A stretch of 64,000 nucleotides of DNA from Plantago ovata (lineage: Eukaryota > Streptophyta > Magnoliopsida > Lamiales > Plantaginaceae). The position numbers were made by a program, and so were the translations under genes. Below, one piece after another: positions 21,101 through 33,803 of this stretch (the stretch's first letter is position 1; every line of letters starts with the position of its first letter). The notes under the pieces were generated by a model. The model saw only the letters and a program-made list of their open reading frames with translations. It did not search any database and was not told the origin of the DNA. The stretch is taken from NCBI GenBank assembly GCA_028274465.1, contig CM051456.1, positions 78,540,753-78,604,752 on the forward strand, in the 5' to 3' direction.

Positions 21101-24100
21101 CTATTTTGGTTTGCATGCTTATGTGGTTTGCAGGTTTTTGCATAGGCTTGGGGTTACTTAGTATGCAGCGTAAGAGGGTAGTGATTGCGCGTTCCCCACG
21201 TTATCTAAAAGTACGATTATATGAGAATCTGAACAAAAATATTGAATGACATTATGGTGTTTTGTTGCCCTTTCCCTTTGCACAAGTTGCTTTTATAGCA
21301 AAACATCCAACAGTGCAGTTATTGCCTGTAAATAGATCTGAATGCTTCATGATTTTCTGTTTTTTCAATTGTTCCACAAGTCTCTAAAGTAGGGGTTCTC
21401 TCGTTTCTTATCTGCAGTCGGTGGCCTTTTGAATGCTACATTTGGAAATGCTACTGAGATGATAATTTCAATGTATGCATTAAATAACGGGATGATTAGG
21501 GTTGTTCAGCAATCATTACTGGGTTCCATCTTGTCGAATATGCTTTTGGTTCTTGGATGTGCCTTTTTATGTGGGGGGCTAGTTAATCCTCAGAAAGTCC
21601 AGACATTCAATAAGGTTAGTGTATCATAATTTTAATTACTCCAACAATTTATTAACTTCAAACTGTTAGACTAGAATTTTGACACGATTACAAGGACAGA
21701 ACGACTCCCCTCTGGTTTTAGAAGTTACATGCATCCCGTGCTCTTCCAAGATTACAGATTCCTTTTACTCAAAACTCACATCTGTGCCCTCATAATATCA
21801 TTACAAATACGCATTTAGGGATTATCAATTTCGATTCCCATATCTCTCCTCTTCAAGTTCTGGGGAGGTAGGAATAATTGTATTGCATGCTTCGTATTAT
21901 ATTCTGCAAGTTATACACGCCAATGCCGTCATTTTTGGGTAAAGAAAAACTAATCCTATGTTATATATTACAGTCCTCGGCCGTTGTGAATTCCGGTTTG
22001 TTATTAATGGCTGTTATGGGGCTAATGTTTCCGGCAGTGCTTCATTTTACTCATTCAGAAGTGCACAAAGGAAAGTCAGAGATTGCTCTTTCAAGAGTTA
22101 GCAGCTGCGTAATGCTGTTTGCTTATGCCAGCTATCTCTTCTTTCAGCTTAAGAGTCAAAGCACTTTATATAGTTCTCTTGATGAGGTATGAACATCAGT
22201 ATTAATCTTGATGTACAGTTTCACAAGAATGTATTATCTGTTATGCAATGTGAGTGGTTTATGCTACAGGGAATAGAGAATAATCAAGAAGACTCTGATG
22301 AAGATGAAGTTCCTGAGATCACTCACTGGGAAGCAATCGGTTGGCTTGCTGTTTTGACTTTGTGGATATCAGTTTTGTCCGGATATCTTGTTGATGCCAT
22401 ACAGGTAACTTGTCACCTATAGGTTGGTCAAGTGTTCCCTTCATAGAGAGTAGGGTTATTATTCCATATTTTTAAAGCATAAATCAGAGGCGTCAATCCC
22501 TAATCTGACTATGATATTGACATCTCTCCAGGGAGCATCAGATTCAATGAACATGCCGGTAGCTTTTATCAGTGTCATTTTGCTTCCAATTGTTGGGAAT
22601 GCAGCTGAACATGCTAGTGCTATCATGTTTGCAATGAAGGATAAACTTGTGAGTTCTTTCAGAATATATAACTATATCCCAATCATTAATTATATGTGCT
22701 ACATTTAATAGGATATGTTCTGTTTTCAGGATATTACCCTTGGAGTAGCAATCGGGTCGTCTACACAAATATCCATGTTTGTGGTAAGGCCTCCTTGACT
22801 TCACATTGCAATCCGCATTTTTTGTTGTCTTTAACTGCAAGGACATTCTTAAACCATCTATGTTAATTAGGTACAAGAAATTTAAAAAAGTGCCCTTTCA
22901 TTCTCTTTTAATTTTTTTCATTGTTCATGAAGATTCGTTTTCGAGTTCTATTTTAGTTGATTCTCTTAATGCATAGCTTGGACACTTTTTGATATATTCG
23001 GTACATTTGTTGAATGCAGATTCCATTTTGTGTAATTGTTGGTTGGTTCATGGGAAAGCCTATGGATTTGAATTTTCAACTCTTCGAGACTGCTACTTTA
23101 TTTATTACAGTATTGGTGGTGGCATTTATGCTTCAGGTTAGTACCCTCTAATTTACCTTGCAAATAAGCAACAAGTGCTATTTTGATATTCACACTTGTA
23201 ATGCATTTATACTCTTTCTACAGAATTTGACTTTTACTGTGACATGATCATGTAGCTGTACTCTGTCTGTAAAATCTTCAAATCATTCTCATACAGTCAT
23301 ACCCGATTTAGGGAGATCAATTTTGTCATCTATTATTTCCCTCTCTTACACAGACACACTTGACAGTCTTAAACTCATGGTTTCCACTTTCCACCATCCT
23401 CTAATACGTATACATCAAATTTACATAGTAATCTTAGTCCCAAGCCCAAGCAGAATCTAACTCAAAATTTATCCCTCGGCTCATAGTCATGGATGATTGA
23501 CTTGGTGGAGAAACAATCTGCTGGAGAGGCCAAGAGAAAACACTAAATGATTTTAGTAACCCAAAGAACGTTATGAATTGTTTTTGCGTGTCTTAAATCA
23601 AAGATAAGAATGCAATCTCACTTCTAATCTTCATCACATATATAAACTGACATGTGGATTAGCCCTTATATTTATATTTACTCTAACTTGGAATTGGAAC
23701 TTATCAATTCCATGCTTGGTCCTTGTCTTTCTTTCTCTTCTCTTTTCAATTTAGTAAAATCTTTAATGTTAATAATCTTATTGAAAAATGTTTTAATGTT
23801 TTGTTGGTGAAGAGATGATATTCTGCATATTGTGTCCTGATTGTTCCATTAATTCAATAACTTCACGTTGGAAACACCAAGAATTGTCAATTGTCAGACC
23901 CCATTTCATTACCCGATTCCTCTTAAAGTATCCCCGAAAGTTTGCTAATTTATTGGGACAATATGCGACACAAGGACTCATCATTGTTTTTGCCTATGTT
24001 TATGCAGGAAGGCCAATCAAACTACTTCAAAGGTTTAATGCTGATCCTATGCTACCTCATTGTTGCTGCTAGTTTCTTTGTGCACGTTGATCCATCAACT

Positions 24101-25056
24101 GGTGAGTGCCTTTACTCATTTTCATTTATTTTTTATTTTTTGATGTGCTCATAACAGATATGCACAAGAATGCACCTTCTTAACTTTCAGTGATGTGCAT
24201 TGGCTGGAGGGGCCACAATTTGTTCTCTTAAGTTTCTTCGTTTTGATAAATCTATTACAGAAACTCCCAGCTTACTATAATTTACACACGTATTTGTACT
24301 CGAACTTTTTATGCCTAGTTGATTAGATCAGTGCAAGTAATTTGGTAAGTTAGTTACCTTTTCAAGTCTATTGAGCCTTGTGCCTGTGATTGTCCTGTGT
24401 AAAGTCAAAAGATTACATGAATTCATCGACATGCATACCAGTGTATGTGGGTGAATTCAGCGACAAGATTTCTTATTTATCTGAATACGAGGTTCTAGGT
24501 ACTAATTGTGAGAATTACAAAGCTCAAATAAAATGGGATCTAGATTGGCGGTGGTGTCTAAATTGTCTTCAATTTGTTGAATATTTATGGTTCAGGTACA
24601 CGTAAAATGCAGCCAATAGTATAGTGTTTAGTTTCGTCGAAAGTCTTTATAGAATCTACCTCCCTTGGGTTTTGACTCTCTAAATTGGCATTGCCTCTCA
24701 TTCAAGACTTTATATGACTCATGGAATAGATCATTATTTACTCTAAAAGATGGCCACTGTGACAGTTTTTTGCTACTGTAACATAGAATGAAGCATTATG
24801 TTCTCTTCGTATGAAAATTCATTAATTCATGTTCAATTCAGTTCAGTTCAATTTTGTTCAGATTCGTTTTTGCTCTGTTCAGATTTGCTTAGTTGTATTT
24901 TATACTACAAAAAATTTCAGTTCTGTTCAATTCAACTTCATTGAGTTCTGTTTAATTGAGTTCGGTTTAGACAAAAAGAACAGTTTATTAGTAGAACTTG
25001 TTGAATGTGGAGTTCGAAATTAGACTTAACTATTTCTGTATGCAGATGATGACTGA
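18175..25056 (+). CDS. CAX5: vacuolar-type Ca2+/H+ (cation/proton) exchanger, CAX2/CAX5-like
   Basis: CAX proteins move Ca2+ (some also Mn2+) into the vacuole in exchange for H+. Eleven coding exons with GT-AG borders can be placed: 18175-18444, 18528-18595, 18681-18709, 21418-21614, 21974-22186, 22270-22404, 22532-22648, 22730-22783, 23020-23136, 24008-24101, 25046-25056. They total 1305 bp, 434 aa, near the usual CAX length. The c-1 repeat [13 protein letters not shown] is at about residues 132-144 and the c-2 repeat [18 protein letters not shown] at about 326-343. The acidic loop ([12 protein letters not shown], near 265) between the two halves is present. Exon 3 is only 29 bp and the last coding exon only 11 bp. 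No inactivating change is seen. The family is certain; CAX5 versus CAX2 is not. Confidence 0.93.
19281..19562. mobile_element. Stowaway-like MITE in exchanger intron 3
   Basis: 282 bp flanked by TA on both sides. The ends are imperfect inverted repeats (CTCCCTCCAACGTTTTTTAATTGACG against the complement of ACGTCAATTAAAATAAATTTTGGGAG, roughly aligned). CTCCCTCC termini with TA duplication are typical of Stowaway (Tc1/mariner-derived) MITEs. A poly-T/(TTTTA)n tract lies inside. The host intron (18710-21417, 2.7 kb) shows no other clear feature except two loosely similar blocks near 20790 and 21060. Confidence 0.75.
24796..24995. repeat. TTCAG-rich interspersed repeat in exchanger intron 10
   Basis: A stretch dense in TTCAGTTCAGTTCAATT-type motifs that begins TATGTTCTCTTCG and ends near AAAAAGAAC. 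Similar sequence lies in pectinesterase intron 1 (57050-57230) and in the intergenic region 58630-58755, so this is a dispersed family, probably a short non-autonomous DNA element. Ends and target duplication were not resolved. Confidence 0.5.
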
Positions 25057-25260
25057 CAGCATTGATCAATGGCTCTTGGCTTGCGCAAAGGATTATGTAA
25101 AATCATTGATTGGACGTGTAATGTTGCAGATGACCATCATTAGCACTGGTTGGGCTTGTTTATGGGTACTGAAAGCAATTACGGGGCAACATATTTGAAC
25201 TAATCCTACATTCATCTTCTTGTATCTATAACTTGGTACCTAAAGGTTCACACAGACAAG

Positions 25261-25619
25261 AAAGTTGTTGTTTTGACCCCTTTCTTAGGGGATATGTAGG
25301 TCTTTTAGTTGATACTGATTAAGAAATAGGTAGGTTTAATAGCAAGAGTTCGATTAGGGGGAGAGCGTTAAGCTTCCGATATTTTTTTTTTTTTTTTTTT
25401 TCTTTTCTCTTCAAGCGCCATTTTAGTTGTTCATTCTGAAATTGAAGTATTTTGTGTTAACATACTTCATCCACATCTTAATGTAATTTATTGAATACAT
25501 GTAAGTTATTGTATGAACTTTCACCCACATTTTGTTATACTATTCCCCACAAACCTTTTAACAAATTTTATTATTATGAAACATTATTTTTTTTTGTATT
25601 TTGACAAATACTACCTCCC
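25261..25619. repeat. exchanger 3' flank, duplicated block copy 1
   Basis: Starts AAAGTTGTTGTTTTGACCCC about 200 bp after the exchanger stop and includes its likely 3'UTR and poly-T tract. It recurs at 31171-31493 with scattered changes and one ~30-bp deletion. Copy 1 continues into the start of a MITE-like sequence (TACTACCTCCCT), where the LINE is inserted. Confidence 0.85.
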
Positions 25620-25794
25620 TTTTTTTTTTGGTAATAAAGTGCATTCATTTCATTTGGTCCTCAGACTTTATCAAAATTCAAAAACGGTACAAGTGAGGCA
25701 GGTGGAGATTCCCGAAAGATTTCCACCCCCGAATTGTCACTATCTATCTTAGCTAGTTTATCTGCACTTAAATTAGCAGCTCTACTTATCCATT

Positions 25795-28700
25795 TCATTT
25801 CAACATTACAAGGCATATGTAGGAGTGAGTCAGTGAGTCAGTTTCGATTTGCACTTGTGGATGTCTTTCTTCCCAAGCGATAGTGAGACCAGTCAAGAGC
25901 GCCTCTGCTTCCACCATGTTTACCGATGGAGAGGAAACTCCCTTTCGAAACCCCCAAATCCATCGCCCATCTGCATCACGAAGAAGACCAACTGCTGCTC
26001 CACGATTTTCTGAGGTAATTACACTCCCATCAATGTTCAATTTAACCCATCCTTGGGTTGGTTTTGTCCAGTGTTTATGTATTACCCTCCCAGATTTCTG
26101 CATCGCTATCCTCTCAAGATCTAAAGCTAGCTGCTTTATGGTGAATATGGTCGTGCCCAGCTCGTCTCCCCTGCCTCTGAACACTTTAGAGTTGCGTGAT
26201 TTCCAGATCTGCCATATACTGGCAATAAAGATCCATTTCCAATTCAAGGATGGCAGGAGCTGATTCTTCTGGTTTGATGCCGAATCACAGTTCTTCTTTA
26301 GCCACGAAGCATCTGACCCAGAAATGAAGGCATGGAAGTCAACCGGTGGGATAATTTTCTCCCAAAATTTATGAGCTGCTGGACAATGTTTCAAGGTGTG
26401 CATCACAGTCTCATCTTCACAGTCACATTGCGGGCACTTGGCTGTATCAGAGGTATGTCTCTCTTTACGCAAGTGATTAGTAGCTAGACGATCATGTACT
26501 GTAAGCCACAAGAAGTGTTTGAGTTTATTGCTGAACTTGCTGCGCCAAATCCAGTCCCAGTTTTGTTGGCTAGTTACTGTATTTCCTTGTGATTGTTTGA
26601 ACGCCTTGTAGGCAGTCTGGCACGAGAAATTTCCACTCGCTGTATTATTCCACAATATTATATCTTCTCTGTCAGTGAGGTAGAGATTCAGGTGATATAT
26701 TTCCTGCAAGATGTCTGGTGGAATATGAGACTGTAAAGTATCAAGGTTCGAGTTACCCATATTATCCAACACATCACATAGCTTCAGATTTGCCTCAGAA
26801 TGGTGGATATTAGCATGAAGTGCAAAAAGAGACCCTTTCCCATCCAGTTATCGAACCACAGTGAAATTGATTGGCCATTGCCAATATTCCACCTTAAAAA
26901 AGGCTTTAACTTGTGTGCACACTTCACAATTCCCTTCCATATCTGGCTGTCTCCAGGCTTGGAAGTATACTCAAGTAAGCTCCCCCCCTTTTAAATATTT
27001 AGCTTGAATACACTGCTGCCATACAGTATTTTCTTTGCGTAGCACCTTCCAAGCCACCTTGGAAAGAAGGGCCTCATTGCTGAGCCTTGCGCTTCGAATT
27101 CCTAAGCCTCCTTCTTGCTTAGAATTTAAAACTTTCTGCCATCCCACGAGATGCAACTTCTTCTTTGTTGGGTCTGAGGACCATAAAAAGTCTCGATTCA
27201 ATCTATCCAATTTATTACAAACTGTTTCAGGCAGCCATTCAGCCTGCATTGGATAGATTGGTATAGCACTCGATACTGATTGTATGAGTGTGGCTCGACC
27301 TGCTAATGACAGGAATTTGGTTTTCCAGCCCTGCATTCTTGCAAATATCCTGTCAAAAGTCTCAGCATAACGGCCTCTTTCTGCTCTGCCATGTGTTAAC
27401 TGGATGCCCAAGTATTTCCCCAGGTTAACCGTTTGACCAAAACCCAGAATATCACTAATAGTTCTTTTCAAAGCTGCTCCACCTGTTTTTGAAAAGAAGA
27501 CTTTTGACTTTGAAGGATTGAGCTTCAGTCCGGACGCTTCACAAAACTTGTCCAGAACTGACCTTATGGTTCGAGCTGTAGACAAGGTAGCTTTTCCCAT
27601 TAACACCAAATCATCAGCAAAAAACAGATGGGATAAAGCTGGACCATTCCTACAAGGGACAATAGGGCTCCACTTTTTCTTTTCTACTTCCTCCCGTATA
27701 AGATATGCTAGGCGTTCCACACATAACACAAAAAGATACGGAGATAAAGGGTCACCTTGTCTTAGTCCACATGAGTGTTCAAAAGCATCAAGTGGTTCAC
27801 CATTCCATAAGATCTTTGTTGAGGCATGTCGAACACAGAACATTATTAGCTCAACCAAATCAGCAGGGAAATTAAAGGCATGCATAGTTTCTTCTAAAAA
27901 TTCCCAATTCACCTTATCATATGCCTTCTCAAGGCCTAACTTCACAACCATACAACCAACCTTGTTTTTCTTTTTCGTTCTAAGAGAATGAAGAACTTCT
28001 TGCAAAAGAACTATATTATCTTGAGTCCCTCTCCCCTTAAGAAAACTTGACTGAGTAGGAGCAATGAGATTTGGCATCATGTCTTTCAATCTCATTGTTA
28101 TGCACTTCGTAACTAACTTATAAAGAACATTGCATAAAGATATGGGACGATATTCTTTAATAAGAGTAGGAGAAGGTACCTTAGGAATAAGGCATAGGCG
28201 AGCCGCACACAAGCTTGGATCCACTGCCTTACTGCTAAAAACCTGTCTGATGAAATTAAGTAAGGATGGTGAGGTCCAGTCCCAGCTTTTTTGGTAAAAG
28301 ATTGCCTGGAGGCCATCCGGGCCTGGTGCCTTGTAGCCATTTGTCGCCCATACCACTTTTTTCAGCTCTTGCATATCAACAACTCTGCCTAGTTCTTCCC
28401 AGTCAGCCTGCTGTAGTTTCGACTGGAATTTCGATAGTGCTAATCGCATTCCCCTCCCAGAGTGCAAGAGTGCAAGCTGCCAGCAGTAGTAGAGAAGAGA
28501 TTCTGGAAATAGTGTACTGCGTGTGAACGCAGCACCTCATCCTCCCTTACCCAAACATCATCAATTTTCAACATCACAATTTTATTTCTTCGTCTCCGAG
28601 TGAGTGTAGATTGATGAAAGAAATTTGTATTCTGATCTCCCTCCGCAATCCACTTAACCCGGGATTTTTGGAACCAAAATATCTCTTCTTGCTTGAGGAT

Positions 28701-29693
28701 TGAGTTAAACTCGACAATCAAATCCTTTTCCAGATTTTCCAAAAAGCTATCTCGGCACTTTGAAAGGGATCGCTGGATGCCATCAAGGCGTGCTTTGAGT
28801 TTCTTTTTCCTCAAAAAAAATATTTCCAAAGCGTTCTTTGTTCCAAGGAATCATCGTATCCGGCACTTTTGCTATAGCTTGCAAAATATCATCACTATGC
28901 TGCCATATGTCTCTCAAGATAGGCTCACATTCCTCGTGAAAAAACCATGCCGCCTCAAAACGAAAAGGTTTATTCTCCACAGGTCTGTCCAAGCCAAAAC
29001 AATTGGTCATAATGGGATGATGATCTCCATGAGTTCTAGGAAGATGAAGGACACAATGTTCAGGATACTTCTCCATCCACTCCATATTAGCTAATGCTCT
29101 ATCGATCCGTTCTTTGATTAGTCTTCCATCCTCTCGTTTATTAGTCCATGTGAATCTGGCTCCCTTGAATCCCAAGTCTACCAAACCACACCTCTCAATT
29201 CTATGCTGGAAGGATGTTAAACGATTAATATTAGCCACCCTCCCACCTTGTTCTCGTGTGAGAAACCAATTTCATTAAAATCTCCTGTCACCAACCATGG
29301 AAGATTCGATACTTTCGACAAATCTTCCAACTTGTTAAAACAGCGAAGTTTGTCCACTTTATAAGGTTTCGCATAAATTCCAGACAATCTTCACTGTTGT
29401 TGTCGTCGAGGACCAATCAACACATGTATACCTTGATCATCTACTTCATAGACATCTACATCGACATCCTCTTCATTCCATAACATCCATATACCACCCG
29501 ACATTCCATCGGTTGGGGCGATTTCGTATCTTGAAAAGCCTAAAAGAGGTGCAATAGTATATGCCTGTTCAACTGAAACTCTGGTTTCCAACAAAAAGAC
29601 CACGGTGGGACTATGTGATCTCACCAAATCTCGAAACTTTCGACGAAAACTTTCATTCCCGGCTCCTTGACAATTCCAAGAGATTATCTCCAT
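25795..29693 (-). pseudogene. LINE ORF2: endonuclease, reverse transcriptase, RNase H, multiply frameshifted
   Basis: Start is taken at MEIISWNCQGAGN (29693). Endonuclease: FLLETR, GDFNE and HGDHHPI (family usually SDH). Reverse transcriptase: NGYKAPGPDGL, EYRPISLCNVLYK, the segment GLRQGDPLSPYLFVLCVERL and the FADDLVLMG catalytic box. A zinc-binding region of the zf-RVT type (CPQCDCEDETVMHTLKHC) follows. The RNase H-like domain has KLNIDGS, EAEALLTGL and ETDS. Breaks occur near 29390, 29240, 28790, 28450, 26975 and in the linker before 26772. The copy is dead, but each domain is easy to recognise. Confidence 0.9.
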
Positions 29694-29878
29694 ACCGAAC
29701 AATGATAAATGATGAGGCAGTATCGGATAATCAATACCCAATCCCCTCCATATCGCATACATCTGACTCAAGATTTCTCTCCCTAGTACTTGTTGACACA
29801 TCTGTTCCCAATGGCTCAACATGTATCTCTACCATGTCACTCGTCGATTGTCCTCCCTCAGAATTGAGTGAGTGTGAA

Positions 29879-31033
29879 TCACTCTCGTCTTGGATGATTT
29901 GTAGTATATGCGAGTGGCCGTGGAGCTGATGTGTCTGGGTTACTATTTGAACTGGTACCCAGTGGCTGATCATCATTCCGTTGTGACACTCTAGTTCGAT
30001 TTCCCTCTCCTCTGGATTGAACTCCATCTGTCGCCATAGAAACTGAATGCACTGTCTCTAGGGATGTATCTGTATTGTTTTCGTTCCTGAGGATAGCAAA
30101 TGAATTAATATTAGTGTTTGTTGGCTCTCTAATATTAACTGAACCTGGGTTGTTACTTGCAGGAGTGCGGGCTGCAGTTCTGGGCCGATTTGGTGTGTTT
30201 CAGGGCTGGTTGTTGCGATTTCTCCCAACTATGCTTTGGGGTAGAATCCGTCCTTGATTTTGTACTGGGGCTGGATTCTGAGCCTGGAATACATGAGTAG
30301 TATTCGTTGTTTGGGATGGCCTGGTCTGTCGCACTGCACCATTGGGTCTGGCCTGGGCAGGTGCATTGTTCCGTCGAGTATTCTGAGGTGGGGCCGCAAC
30401 CGGATTCTGCTTCTTTTTCCGGCGTTCCACCAACATCCACTCCCCAAATTCCTTGTTCCTGGCTTTCTCTGGATCAATTTCTAGAGGCAGCCCAGTAGGT
30501 GCAGGTTGTGATGGAGCTGTACCCTCATTTTCCTGAGGCATAGGAGCAGGTTGTAGCAACTTACATTCAGGCTTGCTATGCCCAACTCTTCCACAATGGT
30601 GACATAGAACAGGAATATTTTCATATACAACTTGGTATACCTTCCCCCTGATGCATATTCCAAGTTCCAGACACAGAACCTGGCAAATCTTCCCTTTTTG
30701 CCACTGAAAGTGTTTCCATCAATTTTGATGGGATCACCTATGCACGTTGCTTGCCAATTCCTGAATTACTGTTTCTCTCAACATTTCTAGTGGCAGATTC
30801 AACAATCTTACCCATGTGATGGTGCTTATTACCTTATCTGTATCCGCACAAAAATCTGGGTGCCATTTGCGGATGGACAGAAAGCTTCCGGCAAGTTGCC
30901 AGGGTCCCTCAGTGAGTATACGTTCCCTTGTGATGTCTGACAGTCCCTTGAGACAATAGCAATTGTTCCCAAGCTCAAGCAGTTCATAGTCACCAAAGAG
31001 AGACCATATATTTTCCAGTTTACTTAATAAAGC
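29879..31033 (-). pseudogene. LINE ORF1: DUF4283-like and zinc-knuckle protein, 5'-truncated
   Basis: The visible start is internal (KLENIWSLFGDYELLELG). A region like the plant DUF4283 nucleic-acid-binding domain follows (GPWQLAGSFLSIRKW, WVRLLNLPLEML). Next come a CX2CX4HX4C knuckle (CHHCGRVGHSKPEC) and a low-complexity P/Q/N-rich tail. Stops or frameshifts lie near 30750 and at about 30200. After the latter the frame continues to a stop at 29879 and includes SFAILRNEN. ORF1 would coat the LINE RNA. Confidence 0.8.
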
Positions 31034-31042
31034 AGGGTAAAA

Positions 31043-31170
31043 CCCCTTTCATTAATAATAGCTTCCTAGGTATTTTGGACGTTCTATTACAAATTTACTA
31101 ACTCAAATATCAAAAGTTTTAAATCTCATTTATTAATTTTTTATTATTTCTCTCCCCTTCACTTTTTCAT
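31043..31170. repeat. remainder of the LINE-split MITE (first copy)
   Basis: TTTCATTAATAATAGCTTCC onwards resembles the second MITE at 31505-31640 (TTTCATTAATAACTTCATAG). It is the other side of the LINE target, continuing from the CTCCCT left of the LINE. It breaks off at 31170, where the second duplicated block begins. Confidence 0.65.
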
Positions 31171-31493
31171 AAAGTTGTTGTTTTGACCCCTTTCTTACTG
31201 ATTAAGAAATAGGTAGGTTTAATAGCAAGAGTTCGATTGGGGGGGGGGAGCGTTAAGCTTCCGATATATTTCTTTTTTGTTTTTTCTTTTTTTTTCTTCA
31301 AGCGCCATTTTAGTTGTTCATTCTCAAATTTAAGTATTTTGTGTTAACATACTTCATCCACATTTCTTAATGTAAATTTATTGAATACATGTAATTTATT
31401 GTATGAACTTTCACCGGACATTTTCTTATACTAATCCCCACGAACCTTTTAACAAATTCTTTTATGAAACATTATTTTGTATCTTGACAAATA
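31171..31493. repeat. exchanger 3' flank, duplicated block copy 2
   Basis: Matches 25261-25619, starting AAAGTTGTTGTTTTGACCCC and ending TTGACAAATA. It lacks about 30 bp after TTTCTTA relative to copy 1. It shows a tandem duplication of gene-flanking DNA that predates the LINE insertion. Confidence 0.85.
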
Positions 31494-31775
31494 TTCCCTC
31501 AATTTCATTAATAACTTCATAGGTATCAATTTTGGACGTACTATTATAAGTTTCCTAAGTTAGATATGGAAACTTTTTCATCTCACCTACCATTTTTTAT
31601 TACTTATCTCTACTTCTTATAACCACTTTTTCTCTCACTATCATACTTTATCACACATTTAAAATTAAATACTCATACAAATCAATTTTTTAATATTATT
31701 TTTTAAAATTGATAGATTTTTACCACTTAGGAATTAATAAAAGAAATGGAATTAATTAAAAAAAAATGGAGGAAG
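31494..31775. mobile_element. Stowaway-like MITE (second copy)
   Basis: 282 bp between TA dinucleotides. The left end TTCCCTCAATTTCATT and the right end AATGGAGGAAG are roughly complementary. The interior is AT-rich. The same element is represented by the LINE-split copy. Confidence 0.6.
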
Positions 31776-33803
31776 TACAACTTAATCCACAAAAAATGGC
31801 AGCTCAATGCTCTGAAGTCCCTCTGTTCTACTCTTACTTACACCGTAAAGACTAAGCCAAATAAGTGAAAGTGTCTTACAAACATTATAAAGCACACGTA
31901 CACATGGAAATAGACTAGGAAAGGACCAAAACAGTTTTGGGTGGACATCCGGCCTACAAGTTTTGCTGAACATTGTGAAGACTTAAACCCACATTGGGTT
32001 AAATAAGAAGGCTTATACGGACCAGGGAGGGAGGGGGAGAGACAAAGGGGAACATATAGGGGATTTTATCCTTAAGGGTTCATTTGCCATAAGATCTGCT
32101 ATTTTATTTCATTCTCGTTAAACATGAACAAACTTCAAATCTCCATATTTGGTTAGTTCAAAAAGTTTTCCATCATAATATATAATTTTCAGCCCCAAAG
32201 TTTAGTGCTTTTTTGAATAAGGGTAAGAGAAGTAGTTAGTTGAATCAAATTCAACTATCGAAGAAAAAACTTACACGAGTTCAGCTCTTTCAAAGGAGGA
32301 GAAACATCCAAACAACATGACCTAGCTACATGGCAGAGTTGGCTAGGTTCTATTCTCTTTGTCCGAAAAAAGAAATGAACTCAATTTATTGTAGAATAGA
32401 AAAAACTAATCAAATCAGAATTGATCTAAACGTCGTTTTTCTACATAAAAAGAAGAGAAGATTAAGAAAACCAAATGGTGCGGACCAACTACTTGGAGTA
32501 AATAATGATTGCTTTGAATCAAAATAGTGTTCCTTTGACTTGGTAAAATCTAGACACTCAAAGTAGACCTCCCACATGCATGGAACCAGAAAAGAAAACT
32601 GTAGAATAAAACCGAAGTTACCAGTTCTGGAACTAAAATCGCAAACCGTACTGAAAATGTGTGTAAAGTAAGGGCATTGACATTAGTGTTCACCTATGGG
32701 TTCACTCAACCCTGTATTATGGAAACAAACACTTAACCTGGATTATTTTGTTTTACCTATTGTAACACAATAACTATTCCACAACTGTACTTGTTTATCT
32801 TGTGCAGGACGTTTACATATACAAGATAATTGCCAGATTACAAAAAGACTTAAAGAAGGAAGAGACTTATTCAAGAACTTTAAAAGGAATTCTATTCAAG
32901 AAGGAAAAGTATATCTTAGCAGAAGAAGAAGTCGATTCCTGATAGAAGACTGATATCAAATCCTGTCCACAAACATCGATCAAGACGTGTTTCTTGATTA
33001 TCAATATAGTTTCTCACTGCTATATAAAGAGAGCATCGACCAGATAGAAGAACACGACGTAAAAGCAGAACAATCGAGTTTACAGAGAGTTTATAGGTTT
33101 TATTGGTTTAGTTTATTGTGTTTTTTACACTAGTTTCTATTTTAGACTACTCTAACAGCGTATTGAAGGTAGCTATATCATCTCTTAGATGACTAGTGTT
33201 GTTTTCAGCTAAGTAGAATAGGAAGTATACAATGTTGTACGAACATACTCTTCTTAGTGGTTGATTTTATGTCTTGACTGGGCATCAATCAAGCTTACAA
33301 AGTTGCGTGAAAAGTTTCAAACATAGTTGTTTCTTACTTACCAAAGTTTCAAACACAGATTCTTCTTTACTTATCGCTTTGCATTATCTTTGATATATTA
33401 TATGTGTTTGTGTTTACTAAAATGTAGGTTTCTAGCGAATATCTATAGAGGTTGATACATTATCTAGGTCACATAATTCGTTGGGTTAGGCCAACGAATT
33501 GCGTTTCGAGCTCGCTCTCTCGAATCGAGAGCGGAAATCGCAATTTATCGCGCCTTAAGATCCCTTAATTCGCGAACTACAATACACTAGTTCGTCTTCT
33601 TTATAGTATGTGTTCACTCTGTCAGAAATGAATGAAAAGGGAAGAAAGATTTGCTAAACTCACAGTAGTTATGTTAGGCGGTTTGCCCAGATTGAAATAA
33701 ACAAGCATCATAGGTGATTAACCATGACTACTCCCATGAATGTGAAGGCGATAAAAAACGAAGAGAAAGAAGTTAATTTGCTGCTCTGTTTTGAGCCTTC
33801 TAA
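31776..33803. other. intergenic region with an LTR-like remnant
   Basis: No supported gene. 32690-33600 has features of a retroelement LTR or leader: TATATAAAGAG at about 33020 followed by a long T-rich untranslated-looking stretch. I found neither a second copy, a primer site nor defined ends, so this is only a suggestion. A cluster of nested palindromes is listed separately. Confidence 0.3.
33475..33544. other. cluster of nested perfect hairpins
   Basis: AATTCGTTGG / CCAACGAATT (10-bp arms, loop GTTAGG) at 33475-33500 overlaps a second structure. In that one AATTGCG (33494-33503 region) pairs with CGCAATT (about 33538-33544) around an inner CGCTCTC/GAGAGCG stem. The function is unknown. 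Confidence 0.6.

Larger units (their letters stand above)
25620..31042 (-). mobile_element. 5'-truncated plant L1-type LINE retrotransposon
   Basis: A non-LTR element on minus: ORF1 (nucleic-acid binding), ORF2 (endonuclease, reverse transcriptase, RNase H) and a short 3' end with a T-run on + (25620-25629), representing the poly(A) tail. The 5' end is cut inside ORF1 at about 31033-31042, typical of incomplete target-primed reverse transcription. It lies within a MITE-like sequence adjoining the duplicated exchanger 3' flank. The target duplication is not clear. Confidence 0.9.

Noticed and set aside
25261-31493. The two similar blocks around the LINE as LTRs or target duplications
   Set aside because: They contain the exchanger 3' flank, are over 300 bp, and the element between them has LINE domains and a poly(A) tail; a tandem duplication of host DNA fits better.
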